From: Pontiella sulfatireligans
Lineage (GTDB): Bacteria > Verrucomicrobiota > Kiritimatiellia > Kiritimatiellales > Pontiellaceae
DNA length: 64,000 nucleotides
Assembly: GCF_900890705.1 (NCBI RefSeq)
Contig: NZ_CAAHFH010000001.1
Location: 2,294,001-2,358,000, forward strand
Direction: 5' to 3'
The notes under the pieces are model-generated. The model did not search any database, had not been told where the DNA came from, and was given only the letters and a program-made list of their open reading frames with translations. A program made the translations under genes and the position numbers. Shown here piece by piece: positions 28,130 through 36,958 of the stretch (position 1 is its first letter; every line of letters begins with the position of its first letter).

Positions 28130-28684
28130 ACCTTCAGCTCTCTTTATTTATCAAAGTAAAAACGACGTTATACGCAAAGGAACCTTCTTACCAAACCGGC
28201 CCCGCTGTTTCACTGTTTTTACAGCACGATCCGCCAGTGCCGCACCTATTTCAGTCAAGTGTTCAAAGATAGCAACAGAAGGCGGCCATAAACATCTGCG
28301 TTATGTTGAATACGGGTGTTGATTTGTTTATTCGGAGACGGTGCGGAGCAGATTTTTGCCTGTCCGCCGTAGCTTCAGCGAAGGAGGAACCGCGAAGACG
28401 CGACGACGCAAAGAGTAGAGCCGGTTATGTTGCACGTAACATAACAGGCTCTACTTTTGCGTTCTGTGCGCTCTCTCGTGGCTAATAAATTGCTGTCGCA
28501 CAGCGGCGCCGGGTGAGGACTCCCGGCCTACAGAACATCTGTGTAAATCTGCTGTCGCATCGCGCTTGCTATACGCTTTCAGGCGGTCAAATCAGCAGAC
28601 GCACCGAAAGCGGCGCGGAGCTGTTCGTTCTATGATTCACCATTCACAGTCCCCCGTTTTTCACTGGCTGACCGCCGCTCACTT
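28130..28684. other. Gene-free 555-bp region with hairpin and repeats
   Basis: I found no coding frame I can support here. It holds an upstream element at 28299-28330 that recurs at 42516-42547, a segment at 28205-28228 (CTGTTTCACTGTTTTTACAG) similar to 3793-3815 upstream of another sulfatase, and a long hairpin at 28407-28461. It separates the GH2 gene end (28685) from the sulfatase start (28129). The bases round 28385-28500 have the look of decayed dispersed repeat DNA (repeated CGACGACGCAAAG-like units). Confidence 0.6.
28407..28461 (-). terminator. Long hairpin downstream of the GH2 gene
   Basis: The arms CGCAAAGAGTAGAGCC / GGCTCTACTTTTGCG and the inner GTTATGTT / AACATAAC form a stem of about 23 pairs with a 6-nt loop (GCACGT) and few mismatches. 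It lies about 220 bp beyond the stop of the GH2 gene. It may end transcription or be a palindromic dispersed repeat. There is no strong T-run, so the terminator role is uncertain. Confidence 0.45.
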
Positions 28685-31291
28685 TTAAAATGTATCTGCG
28701 ATGGCGTTACTCTGAAGGACTTGTTTCAAAACACCGGCGCTGCAGTCAGTTTTGAGGTGAACAGAAACTTCGGTTCCGGGCAGCAAATCAAAATAGTTAT
28801 CGCTGAAGAATCCGTCTTCGTCGCCAATGGTCAGATAAACATTCTTCGCCAACTGATCCGTTTTTAAGGTGATTTCAAACCCGTCAGAGACCGATTTGAT
28901 TTTATGCGTCACCGTCGCTTCGGGAAGCTCCAGATCTTTGACGCGGCGGAAGTAATAGAGCGCGTCAGCCTGTACGGCGCCCTCTTCGACCCATTCGGCA
29001 AGAAGCACAGCCTGGGTGTCGTCAATGCCTTCTAGAATCTCCTCACGCGGAATGGAGTACATGACGGTTGATGTGTTCGCCGGGACGGTAGCGTCGAGGG
29101 TTTTTGTCCAAAGCAATTTTCCATTGAAGTCCATCACCTTTAGGCGAAGAGTTCCGGGGAGCGGCTGGAGTTTGTCGGAGACGATGTGAATATCGAGAAT
29201 CCCCTCTTTTTCAAACGGGGAAATCAACATGGGCTCGAAGGCCTTTTTCATAAAATACTGCTGTGCTTTCCAGCGCAGCGAAGAGTCCATGGAACTCCAG
29301 GACGCGACCGGCCAGCAGTCGTTGAGCTGCCAGTAGAGCGTTCCCATGCAGAACGGCATGGCTCGGCGATGCGCCTCGACGGCATATTTAATCAGCTCCG
29401 CCTGCAAAACCTGACCGACGTGAAGGAAGGAGTCGAAGTCTTTGGTTTTGCGATAGCTTTGAAGCAGATAGTGGTCAATGGCTTCGTTGCCCACAGGCGA
29501 TCGCTGGTGATGCTTCATGACCTCGGTCAACAGTCCATAGTCCTCCGGAAGTGCGAATTCCTTGATGGTGCGCAGCTCCGGGAACGACTGGAATCCATAC
29601 TCGCTCATAAACCGGGCAATGTGGGTGGAATAGGTTTCATACGGCTTCTTCTGATGCCAGACGCCCCAGTAATGTTCATCGCCATGTTCCAAACCAACCT
29701 TCCGCGCGTTAACTCCCGGTCCGGCGGAGGGGCTGGACGACCAATAAAAACGTCCGGGATCTTCCGCTTCGATGACGTTCGGAAGGATGTCGTGAAAGAT
29801 ACGTTCATATCCATTGGAGACGGCAGCCCACGCGCCTTCGGGATCCGAACCGCCCAGGCCATTTTTTGTGAGTTGCCATTCAGCCCACCCCAATGCCGTT
29901 AACATTTCGTTGTTGCCACACCACATGGCAATAGAGGGATGGTTGCGCAGACGTTTTACGTTATCAATGGCTTCTTGGCGTACATTTTCCAAAAAGGCCT
30001 CATCCCCGGGAAACATGGCGCAGGCGAACATAAAGTCCTGCCAAACCAGAATACCGTTTTCATCGCAGAGGTCGTAGAAGATGTCGTTTTCATAGAAGCC
30101 GCCGCCCCAAACCCGCAACATGTTAAAGTTGGAGTCGACTGCCGTCTGAATGACCTTGCGGTATTTGGCGTCCGATACACGGGTCGGCAAAATGTCGTTT
30201 GGAATATAGTTCGCGCCTTTCATAAAGACGGGGATGCCGTTGACTTCGAAGAAGAACGAGGTGCCCATGTCGTCTTTTTCACGCACGAGCTTAACGGTTC
30301 GAATGCCCGTCCGGTGGGATTTTCGGTCGACTCGTTGCCCTTGTGTAAGGGTTCCGGCAATGTCATAGAGGTGGGGTTCCCCCAGCCCGGCGCACCACCA
30401 GAGTTCCGGGTTCTGGATTTCAAAGTCGAGACGACAGGTATTGATACCGGGGTTGAGTTGCACCGATATTTCAGCCACTTGACCGTCATCCACGCGGACG
30501 GCCAGATCGGCTTCGGTTGCGGTTTCGGCTTCAATTTCAAACACAGCGGTTAGCTGCGCGCGTTCTTCGGACTGACTGTTTTGAATGATGCGCAGGTCTT
30601 TGATTCGTGATTGATTCCACGCTTTAAGTTTTACCGGGCGCCAAATGCCGCTGGAGACGAGGCGCGGTCCCCAGTCCCATCCAAAGTGATAGAGCGCTTT
30701 TCGATTAAAGACAGATACCTGCTTTCCACCCGGCACTTGTCCGTGCTCCGCCAGGTCATTTTTGGAAACGGGCAAGATATAGTCTAACTCGTCGTGTTTT
30801 TTAATGCCCTCGACAACGGGCGATCGGAACAGAATGTAGAGTTCATTTGCTCCGGGTTTTAGCTGGTTTTTTACATTCACCTGCCAGTTGCGGAACATAT
30901 TATCGGCGGAAAGAATATTTGTTCCGTTCAAGTAGACGTCGGCATACGTATCCAGCCCCTCAAAGTCGAGCTCTACACGGTCGTGTTTCAACAGAGCCGG
31001 TGTTACCGAGAAGCTGGTTTTGTACTCCCAATCCAGCTTATCGATCCATTGAAGTTCCGCTTCATTGAGTCGCCAGAAGGGATCCTTGATGATGCCATTG
31101 GCGAGCAGATCCGTGTGGTTGCAGCCCGGAACCGTTGCCGGATACCACTTTGCGGTTCCGAAGTGACGGAAGCTCCAGTTTTCGTGCAGCTCTTCTTCAA
31201 CCGATCCGGTATGTACGCATCCCGTCCCCGCAAGAGCCATTTGGCAAAGGATAAAGAGTTTGATCAGGTTATTTTTAGGATGCTTTTTCAT
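28685..31291 (-). CDS. GH2 family beta-mannosidase, probable lipoprotein
   Basis: The protein has 868 residues, the usual length for GH2 beta-mannosidases, which release mannose from non-reducing ends with retention. ATG 31291 has AAGGGAC upstream. The N-terminus has a lipobox (LAGTGC, Cys about 25), predicting membrane anchoring. A sugar-binding domain (W-FRHFGTAKWYPATVPG) and an immunoglobulin-like domain precede the barrel. The proposed acid/base is E462 in MWCGNNE and the proposed nucleophile E562 in FMSEYGF. WGGGFYEND and VWQDFMFACAMFP are typical of beta-mannosidase and not beta-galactosidase. It is followed upstream by a sulfatase 34 bp away. Confidence 0.92.
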   Translation of the reverse strand: MKKHPKNNLIKLFILCQMALAGTGCVHTGSVEEELHENWSFRHFGTAKWYPATVPGCNHTDLLANGIIKDPFWRLNEAELQWIDKLDWEYKTSFSVTPALLKHDRVELDFEGLDTYADVYLNGTNILSADNMFRNWQVNVKNQLKPGANELYILFRSPVVEGIKKHDELDYILPVSKNDLAEHGQVPGGKQVSVFNRKALYHFGWDWGPRLVSSGIWRPVKLKAWNQSRIKDLRIIQNSQSEERAQLTAVFEIEAETATEADLAVRVDDGQVAEISVQLNPGINTCRLDFEIQNPELWWCAGLGEPHLYDIAGTLTQGQRVDRKSHRTGIRTVKLVREKDDMGTSFFFEVNGIPVFMKGANYIPNDILPTRVSDAKYRKVIQTAVDSNFNMLRVWGGGFYENDIFYDLCDENGILVWQDFMFACAMFPGDEAFLENVRQEAIDNVKRLRNHPSIAMWCGNNEMLTALGWAEWQLTKNGLGGSDPEGAWAAVSNGYERIFHDILPNVIEAEDPGRFYWSSSPSAGPGVNARKVGLEHGDEHYWGVWHQKKPYETYSTHIARFMSEYGFQSFPELRTIKEFALPEDYGLLTEVMKHHQRSPVGNEAIDHYLLQSYRKTKDFDSFLHVGQVLQAELIKYAVEAHRRAMPFCMGTLYWQLNDCWPVASWSSMDSSLRWKAQQYFMKKAFEPMLISPFEKEGILDIHIVSDKLQPLPGTLRLKVMDFNGKLLWTKTLDATVPANTSTVMYSIPREEILEGIDDTQAVLLAEWVEEGAVQADALYYFRRVKDLELPEATVTHKIKSVSDGFEITLKTDQLAKNVYLTIGDEDGFFSDNYFDLLPGTEVSVHLKTDCSAGVLKQVLQSNAIADTF

Positions 31292-31325
31292 AAAGTCCCT
31301 TTTTTGCGGGTGGTTTTAAATTCGA

Positions 31326-32864
31326 TTATTCTGTTGCCTGATAGACTGCTCGAAGTTCAGTCAGCTGCTGTTTCAGTTCATCCACTTTTCCAGCATATTC
31401 CGGGTTGGCGTATTGACTGGTCATTTCCTGCGGATCTTTTTCCAGGTCATAGAGCTCCCACTCGTCGAGTGTATTAAAATAGATTAATTTATAGCGTCCC
31501 GTTCGAATTCCGTAGTGAGGATAAACGTGATGAACGGTGTTTACGTCCTGATGGTATTGATAATAGATCGATTCACGCCAATCCGCAGGATTCTTTCCGT
31601 TGAGCAGCGGCACCAGACTGCTCCCCTGCATATCCGAAGGAACAGGAAGCCCTGCAATCTCCAGAAAAGTCTGCGCCATATCGATGTTCTGCACCATCAG
31701 ATCCGTTTCAGAGCCCGGCTTGCCGTGACCCGGCCAACAGGCAATCAGCGGAGTGCGCAGCGACTCTTCATACATAAACCGTTTATCGAACCAGCCATGC
31801 TCTCCCAGGTAAAAGGACTGGTCGGAAGAGTACATCACGACCGTATTATCCGCGAGGCCACTCTCCTCCAAATAATTCAGCACGCGCCCGATATTTTCAT
31901 CGACCGACCGGATACAACGCAAATAATCCTTGATGTAGCGTTGGTATTTCCAGCGAACCATTTCCTTCTCGCTCAGGTTCGCCTCCATCATTGCTTTATT
32001 CTTCGGACCATACGCCGCCCACCAGTCTTTGGACTCCTTCTCCGTCATGCGCTCCATGCGGTTCTTCGTCGCTTTATAATACCAACCGTTCTTGTCCTTG
32101 AAATCAACCACGTCGTTGATCTTCAGGTCGCCCGGATGCATCGTCTTCGCAATGGTCATGTCTTGCATTTTTGCAGCGGTTCCACGGCCCTCATAGTCAT
32201 CAAACAGTGTTGGCGGCTCCGGGAACGTCACATCGTCAAACAGATGGAGATGGCGCGGAGCCGGCGACCATTCACGATGGGGAGCTTTGTGCTGCAACAT
32301 CAGCATAAACGGCCGCTCCGGATCCCGCTCTTTCATCCAGTTCAGTGATTTATCTGTAATCAGATCCGTTACATAGCCCTGTTCGCGGTGGGTCCCTTTT
32401 GCGGTGATGAAGTCCGGTTGATAATAGTGGCCCTGTCCCGGCAGGATTTCCCAATGATCAAAGCCAACCGGATCCGTGCCCAGATGCCACTTGCCGATCA
32501 CCGCCGTCTGATACCCGGCGTCTTGCAACAGCCGCGGGAAGGTCTGCTGATGCCCGTCAAAACGATCTCCGTTCGAGCGAAAGCCGTTTATATGGCTATG
32601 TTTGCCGGTCATAATCGCCGCGCGGCTCGGCCCGCAGATCGAGTTACAGACAAAGCTGTTGCGGAACAGCATGCCCTGCTCTGCTATACGATCAATATTG
32701 GGCGTCGGCGCCAAATCGGTCAGATGGCTTCCGTACGCGCTGATCGCCTTATGCGAATGGTCATCGGTAAAGATCCAGAGAATGTTGGGCCGCTTCTGCG
32801 GCGCGGCCTGGGCGCTGACAGCCAGCATCCACAGCAGACATACAATAATACGATTTTTAATCAT
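31326..32864 (-). CDS. Exported sulfatase (S1 family), CGPSR type
   Basis: The protein has 512 residues. Three ATGs lie close together; 32864 is chosen because AAGGA is 7 nt upstream and it starts the signal peptide [22 protein letters not shown] is at 34-35, C77 is in [19 protein letters not shown], then [10 protein letters not shown] and [17 protein letters not shown]. It is a paralogue of the plus-strand gene at 46582-48243. The [13 protein letters not shown] signature occurs in N-acetylglucosamine-6-sulfatase-like and related exo-sulfatases. It lies between the GH2 enzyme and the ROK kinase, which points to one degradation route. Confidence 0.93.
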   Translation of the reverse strand: MIKNRIIVCLLWMLAVSAQAAPQKRPNILWIFTDDHSHKAISAYGSHLTDLAPTPNIDRIAEQGMLFRNSFVCNSICGPSRAAIMTGKHSHINGFRSNGDRFDGHQQTFPRLLQDAGYQTAVIGKWHLGTDPVGFDHWEILPGQGHYYQPDFITAKGTHREQGYVTDLITDKSLNWMKERDPERPFMLMLQHKAPHREWSPAPRHLHLFDDVTFPEPPTLFDDYEGRGTAAKMQDMTIAKTMHPGDLKINDVVDFKDKNGWYYKATKNRMERMTEKESKDWWAAYGPKNKAMMEANLSEKEMVRWKYQRYIKDYLRCIRSVDENIGRVLNYLEESGLADNTVVMYSSDQSFYLGEHGWFDKRFMYEESLRTPLIACWPGHGKPGSETDLMVQNIDMAQTFLEIAGLPVPSDMQGSSLVPLLNGKNPADWRESIYYQYHQDVNTVHHVYPHYGIRTGRYKLIYFNTLDEWELYDLEKDPQEMTSQYANPEYAGKVDELKQQLTELRAVYQATE

Positions 32865-32910
32865 GTTCATTTCCTTCATTTCAGATTGCTCACTTCAGAA
32901 GCATCCGCTG

Positions 32911-34014
32911 TTACGCATCGAGCTGATTCAATGCATAAGCATAGGCACCAATCCCGACGGCGGCACTGGTGCCAAGCACGGAAGTCCCGATTGCAATTCG
33001 CTTGAGCGGATCATAAGCCACCACCTCATCCGTTCCGGGAATCGTAATTTGCGTCACCTCCCCCTGAATAAAGTCGACGGCCTGATTTGCATCTTCAAGG
33101 TTGTAGGCCTTCTGAACAATCCGATCAAAACTGCCGCCGTCATAGTTGGCGATCTGGCCGTTCAATTCGCCCAGCACCGCGGGCATAAACAGCCCGTCCG
33201 CCCGCGACAACCCGCCGCCGATCACCACCAGCCCGTCGAACAGAGTCGACGCATTTGCCAGCGCATCACCAACCACTTCGCCCAGTTCACGGAACGCCTC
33301 AATCGCAGCGGATTTGTCGCCTGAGGCTTCATCGCGCGCAATCTCCGCGATCTCTTTGGGTTCCGGGACATCCGCCGGATCGATTCCGGCATTGCGAGCA
33401 TAGCTGTTGCGAACGGCACGAATGCTGGCCCCATCTTCAGCCAGACAGTTCGGCCGAACCTTATTTCGCATCAGCCAAATTTCAGTCGCGTTGGAGTTAT
33501 CGCCGATGAAGAGCTGATTTTTATGAACCAGTCCCGCGCCGAAGCCGGTCCCGAGCGTGATGCCGAAGAGCGTCTGATAGCGCTTCGGACTGCCCGCATC
33601 TTCCAGCAGTTTATTAACTTTCGGCAACAATCCGGCAATGGCTTCGCCGTAGACAAACAGGTCGCCGTCGTTATTGATGAAGACCGGGATGCCAAACTGT
33701 TTTTCCAACCACGGCCCCAGCGGAACCCCGCCCGCGAATGCGGGAAGGTTGCCGACATTGTCGATGATTCCATTGGGATAATCAGCCGGACCGGGAAATG
33801 CAAAACTGATCGCGACCGGCTTTTCAGGCAGCTGTTTCATGACGATCCGAAAGCCGGACTCGATGGTCTCGAGGCTCTTCTCAAGCACCTTCGTTTGGGC
33901 CGGAAGAATCACTGGATCAACAATTTCCTTATTGGACTGGATCGCGGAAAAGACAAAGTTCGTCCCCCCTGCGTCGAGGGTCAATACAATACGCTTATCA
34001 TCTAAATAATTCAT
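32911..34014 (-). CDS. ROK-family sugar kinase
   Basis: The 367-residue cytoplasmic protein has no signal peptide. ROK proteins phosphorylate hexoses or act as sugar-responsive repressors; the lack of an N-terminal HTH points to a kinase. Visible motifs are LTLDAGGTNFVFS (phosphate loop), AFPGPADYP, INNDGD (catalytic Asp), GITLGTGFGAGLV and VVIGGGLSRAD. The Cys cluster that binds zinc in most ROK kinases is absent, and the protein is longer than the usual 300-320. It is 9 bp from the FHS permease, so uptake and phosphorylation are likely coupled. The sugar is unknown; glucose, mannose or fructose are usual ROK substrates. Confidence 0.87.
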   Translation of the reverse strand: MNYLDDKRIVLTLDAGGTNFVFSAIQSNKEIVDPVILPAQTKVLEKSLETIESGFRIVMKQLPEKPVAISFAFPGPADYPNGIIDNVGNLPAFAGGVPLGPWLEKQFGIPVFINNDGDLFVYGEAIAGLLPKVNKLLEDAGSPKRYQTLFGITLGTGFGAGLVHKNQLFIGDNSNATEIWLMRNKVRPNCLAEDGASIRAVRNSYARNAGIDPADVPEPKEIAEIARDEASGDKSAAIEAFRELGEVVGDALANASTLFDGLVVIGGGLSRADGLFMPAVLGELNGQIANYDGGSFDRIVQKAYNLEDANQAVDFIQGEVTQITIPGTDEVVAYDPLKRIAIGTSVLGTSAAVGIGAYAYALNQLDA

Positions 34015-34023
34015 CGGAAACTC

Positions 34024-35172
34024 CTACGCGCTGGCTTTCGCACCTTTGAGGGACAACACGAACAGGTAGACAAAACTGAGGCAAGGAACGACGAAAGAAA
34101 TTGCGTTCAGTCCTGCATCGACCAATCCGCCCATCAGCAGCGGAACCAATGCCCCCCCGGAGATTGCCATGCACATCAAACCGCTCAGCTCCCCGGCGCG
34201 ATCCGGACGTTCCTCAACGGTGATGGAAAACAGCAACGGCCAGATATTGGCAAACCCGAGGCCGCCGAGAATCACACCGGCGATCGCCACATTGGCATTT
34301 CCGACCATCAGCAGACCAGCGCCCACCGCCCCTAAGAGGGAAGAAACCTTGAAGGCCAGGCGCGGCTTAACTTTGGTCAGCAGAATACCTCCGGCAATAC
34401 GACCAACCATTAACAGGGCAAAAAAGAGTGTGGGGCCGTATTTGCTGGCGGTCGCCTCATCCATTCCCATGCCTTTCAGCCCCGGAAAAAGGAATCGCGC
34501 CATACAGACCTCGGCACCGACATAGAGGAAGATGCCAACCACCGCCAGAGCGAAGACGGGCTCTTTCAGCAGCTGAAGGCTGAACCCAATGCTAGGAGGC
34601 GTCTCCGGCTTGCTCTCTTCAACCTTAACAAAGGCCACAAAAACGAACGCCACGGCCATGAGGACAAAAAAGATAGGAAACGTTCCACGCCAGCCCATGT
34701 TCTGGAACAAAGCCACCGCGCTGATCGCCGTGACGAGATAGGTTGCCACCGTACTGCCCAGACCTTTAAATCCCTGTGCAAAACTGAGGTTACGGCTGTA
34801 TGCCCCCTCTCCACTGACCTCGCGCATAATCGGATTGCCGGCCACCTGCAGAAAGGTCGTACCAATCCCCAACACAAAAATACAGAGAAGCAGCAGCGAA
34901 AACCCCGGATTAATCAGGCTCGGCACCAACATGGCCACCGCATTCAACCCGAGGCCCAGCAACAACAGCTTCTTCATCCCGATGCGCGCCGCGAGCAATC
35001 CCCCGGGCACACTGAAGGCCGCGAACGCAATAAAAACAAAAAATGACAACAGCGTGGCCATGACATTGCTCAGCTCATATTGCGTCTTAACCGCATCAGA
35101 CATCGGCCCCATCGCATCGGCAACCCCCATAACAATAAAGGCCAAAAAAATTGGTAACGTCTTAATATTCAT
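34024..35172 (-). CDS. MFS sugar permease, FHS (fucose/glucose permease) type
   Basis: The 382-residue inner-membrane protein has about 12 predicted membrane segments. The stretch GTTFLQVAGNPIM is typical of the fucose-galactose-glucose:H+ symporter group. FSVPGGLLAARIGMKK is the MFS loop after helix 2. It probably imports a hexose or deoxyhexose released by the exported enzymes and is followed at 9 bp by the ROK kinase. The first 15 codons and the upstream 60 bp recur at the start of the sulfatase gene at 36955-38442. Confidence 0.9.
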   Translation of the reverse strand: MNIKTLPIFLAFIVMGVADAMGPMSDAVKTQYELSNVMATLLSFFVFIAFAAFSVPGGLLAARIGMKKLLLLGLGLNAVAMLVPSLINPGFSLLLLCIFVLGIGTTFLQVAGNPIMREVSGEGAYSRNLSFAQGFKGLGSTVATYLVTAISAVALFQNMGWRGTFPIFFVLMAVAFVFVAFVKVEESKPETPPSIGFSLQLLKEPVFALAVVGIFLYVGAEVCMARFLFPGLKGMGMDEATASKYGPTLFFALLMVGRIAGGILLTKVKPRLAFKVSSLLGAVGAGLLMVGNANVAIAGVILGGLGFANIWPLLFSITVEERPDRAGELSGLMCMAISGGALVPLLMGGLVDAGLNAISFVVPCLSFVYLFVLSLKGAKASA

Positions 35173-35234
35173 AACGATCCTCGTTGTTCTTCTGTCCGGA
35201 CGCCCCCGCGTGGGACCACGTCCTTCGATTTATT
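35128..35234 (-). repeat. 5' cassette, copy in the permease gene
   Basis: The first 45 nt of the permease coding sequence are identical to those of the sulfatase at 38442 except for one base (encoding MNIKTLPIFLAFIVM). Upstream, similarity continues at lower level to a shared CCTTCGATTTATT, which lies 50 bp before this start codon and 51 bp before the other. The duplicated unit therefore carries promoter/leader and first-helix sequence. Confidence 0.85.
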
Positions 35235-35386
35235 TACTTGTTAATCATCCCGAACATTGTCGATCCGGGACACCTGCGGGGAGTCTGCAGATCAAACGAT
35301 CCGAAACAGTTCATTTCTGCCGGGTGGCGCACAGGTTCTACCGCGTGCCGTGGAACCGTCGCGAAGCCCCGGCACAAATCTGAACC

Positions 35387-36958
35387 CTAATGCCGCGCCC
35401 CGACATCTTTCGCAAAATCATCACACTGCGGATCACCATTGCGCTGCATCCACCCCTCCAGCTGCTTTTTCAACTTCTTCGCAATCCCGCGATATTCGGG
35501 AGAACCGATCAGGTTGTTCTCTGCCACCCGATCGTTCATATAATCGTAGAGCTCTTCAGGAGCCCGATGCATGTAAGAGTCAACCCGCTCCGCAAGGGCC
35601 GGATCGGACTTTGCGCCCTTCAACATGGCACCAAACGTCATATTAGAAGGGTGAGTTACCCGCTTCTTGCCATGCATCATCCAATGGTTATAGATATAGG
35701 AATAACGCCCATCAAAGATCATTCTCATATTGCGATCCAACGAATACGTTCCGGGGTTCGAGTGATCGCGGCGCAACCGCCAACCCTTTGCTTTTACGCC
35801 ATCGAGAAAGCCAGGATTCCCTTCCGAGAACATCTTTATATAGTTGGCATAGAGGATATCCTCGTGTCGAAATGTAACAACGTAATCCCTGAACCTAGAC
35901 ATCTTGCCTTCTTCAGCGGCCTGAAAAACTGGAACCAGAGAGTTTCCGTCAATCCCTTCCATAGGGGGGAGCTGCGCCAACTCCAAAAGCGTCGGCGTTA
36001 TGTCGATCAGCGAAACGAGGGCGTTCGAGTTTTTCTTCCCCGCTCCCAACCCATCGGGAAACCGAAAAAGAATGGGCGTTTTATTGCTGTCCAAGTAGCA
36101 GTCAAACTTCCCGAACGGAAATGCCATTCCATTATCCGCCACAAAGATGACAACGGTCTGCCCCTCCACATCCGAGTCGCGAAGCGCTTTCATGCAGGCA
36201 CCCACCGTATCATCGAGCCGCCGCACCGAATTTGCATAATAAGCCAGCTCTTGGCGTACTCTCGGCAGATCCGGAAGAACCGTCGGCACGTTGATCTCCT
36301 CCGGTGAATAGGTGCGCGACGGGGACGGGATCTCCTGATAACGGGTCGGCATAAACTTCTTTTCCTCCTTCGCGTTCCCGGAGAACGGACGATGGGGGTC
36401 GGCGGAATTCGCCACAAAGATGAACGGGGCGTCTCGCTCTCTGGACAGCTCCGCGATCTGGCTTACCGACTTGTAAAACAAGTCGGGCGATCGACCAACG
36501 ATGATATCCTCTTCCTGGATCCCAAACTGCTGCGCGGTATAATCCCAGGCGAAATTTTCCGCAGGCAGCATATGATGGACTTTGTGCAGCGTTGCCGTTA
36601 TATACCCATGCTTTTTGAGCCTCGCCGTAACGGTTTCCACCTCTTTACCAATCGGAAAGAACCCCTTGCCGCCATACTTTCCGGGATAACGGCCCGTTAA
36701 CATCGACTGCCGGGATGGCTGACAGACCGCGACCGTAGAAAACCCATTTTCAATATAGTAGCTCTGGCTGGCCAGACGATCCAGATTCGGAGTCACATCC
36801 GGGGCAACCCCGACCCCGGAAAACCCCGGGCTGTCATGATTCAAATCATCGGCGACGATAATCAGAAAATTCAGCGGGGCCGCCTGAACAGTTGAGACCC
36901 CGAATACGACGAGCCCAAAAAAAAGAAACCACGTTATCACCTGACGATTCATTTTCAC
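35387..36958 (-). CDS. Exported sulfatase (S1 family), CQPSR type, copy 2
   Basis: The protein has 523 residues from GTG 36958, which overlaps the TGA of the upstream sulfatase (GTGA) and has GGAGGGG at good spacing; ATG 36952 is the alternative. The signal peptide is hydrophobic (VITWFLFFGLVVFG). From NFLIIVADD on, it is nearly identical to the protein at 2208-3773, at DNA level as well. DD is at 36-37, C79 is in CQPSR, VADNG follows later. The match starts abruptly at the beginning of the mature domain, so the two genes share an enzyme but not a leader. Confidence 0.92.
   Translation of the reverse strand: MKMNRQVITWFLFFGLVVFGVSTVQAAPLNFLIIVADDLNHDSPGFSGVGVAPDVTPNLDRLASQSYYIENGFSTVAVCQPSRQSMLTGRYPGKYGGKGFFPIGKEVETVTARLKKHGYITATLHKVHHMLPAENFAWDYTAQQFGIQEEDIIVGRSPDLFYKSVSQIAELSRERDAPFIFVANSADPHRPFSGNAKEEKKFMPTRYQEIPSPSRTYSPEEINVPTVLPDLPRVRQELAYYANSVRRLDDTVGACMKALRDSDVEGQTVVIFVADNGMAFPFGKFDCYLDSNKTPILFRFPDGLGAGKKNSNALVSLIDITPTLLELAQLPPMEGIDGNSLVPVFQAAEEGKMSRFRDYVVTFRHEDILYANYIKMFSEGNPGFLDGVKAKGWRLRRDHSNPGTYSLDRNMRMIFDGRYSYIYNHWMMHGKKRVTHPSNMTFGAMLKGAKSDPALAERVDSYMHRAPEELYDYMNDRVAENNLIGSPEYRGIAKKLKKQLEGWMQRNGDPQCDDFAKDVGARH

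Noticed and set aside
28403..28463. CRISPR-like repeat or tRNA at the long hairpin
   Set aside because: Only one palindromic unit, no spacers, and no cloverleaf or acceptor sequence.
32911..34014. ROK protein as a repressor of the cluster
   Set aside because: It lacks the N-terminal winged-helix domain of ROK repressors; the LacI protein at 43896 is the better regulator candidate.
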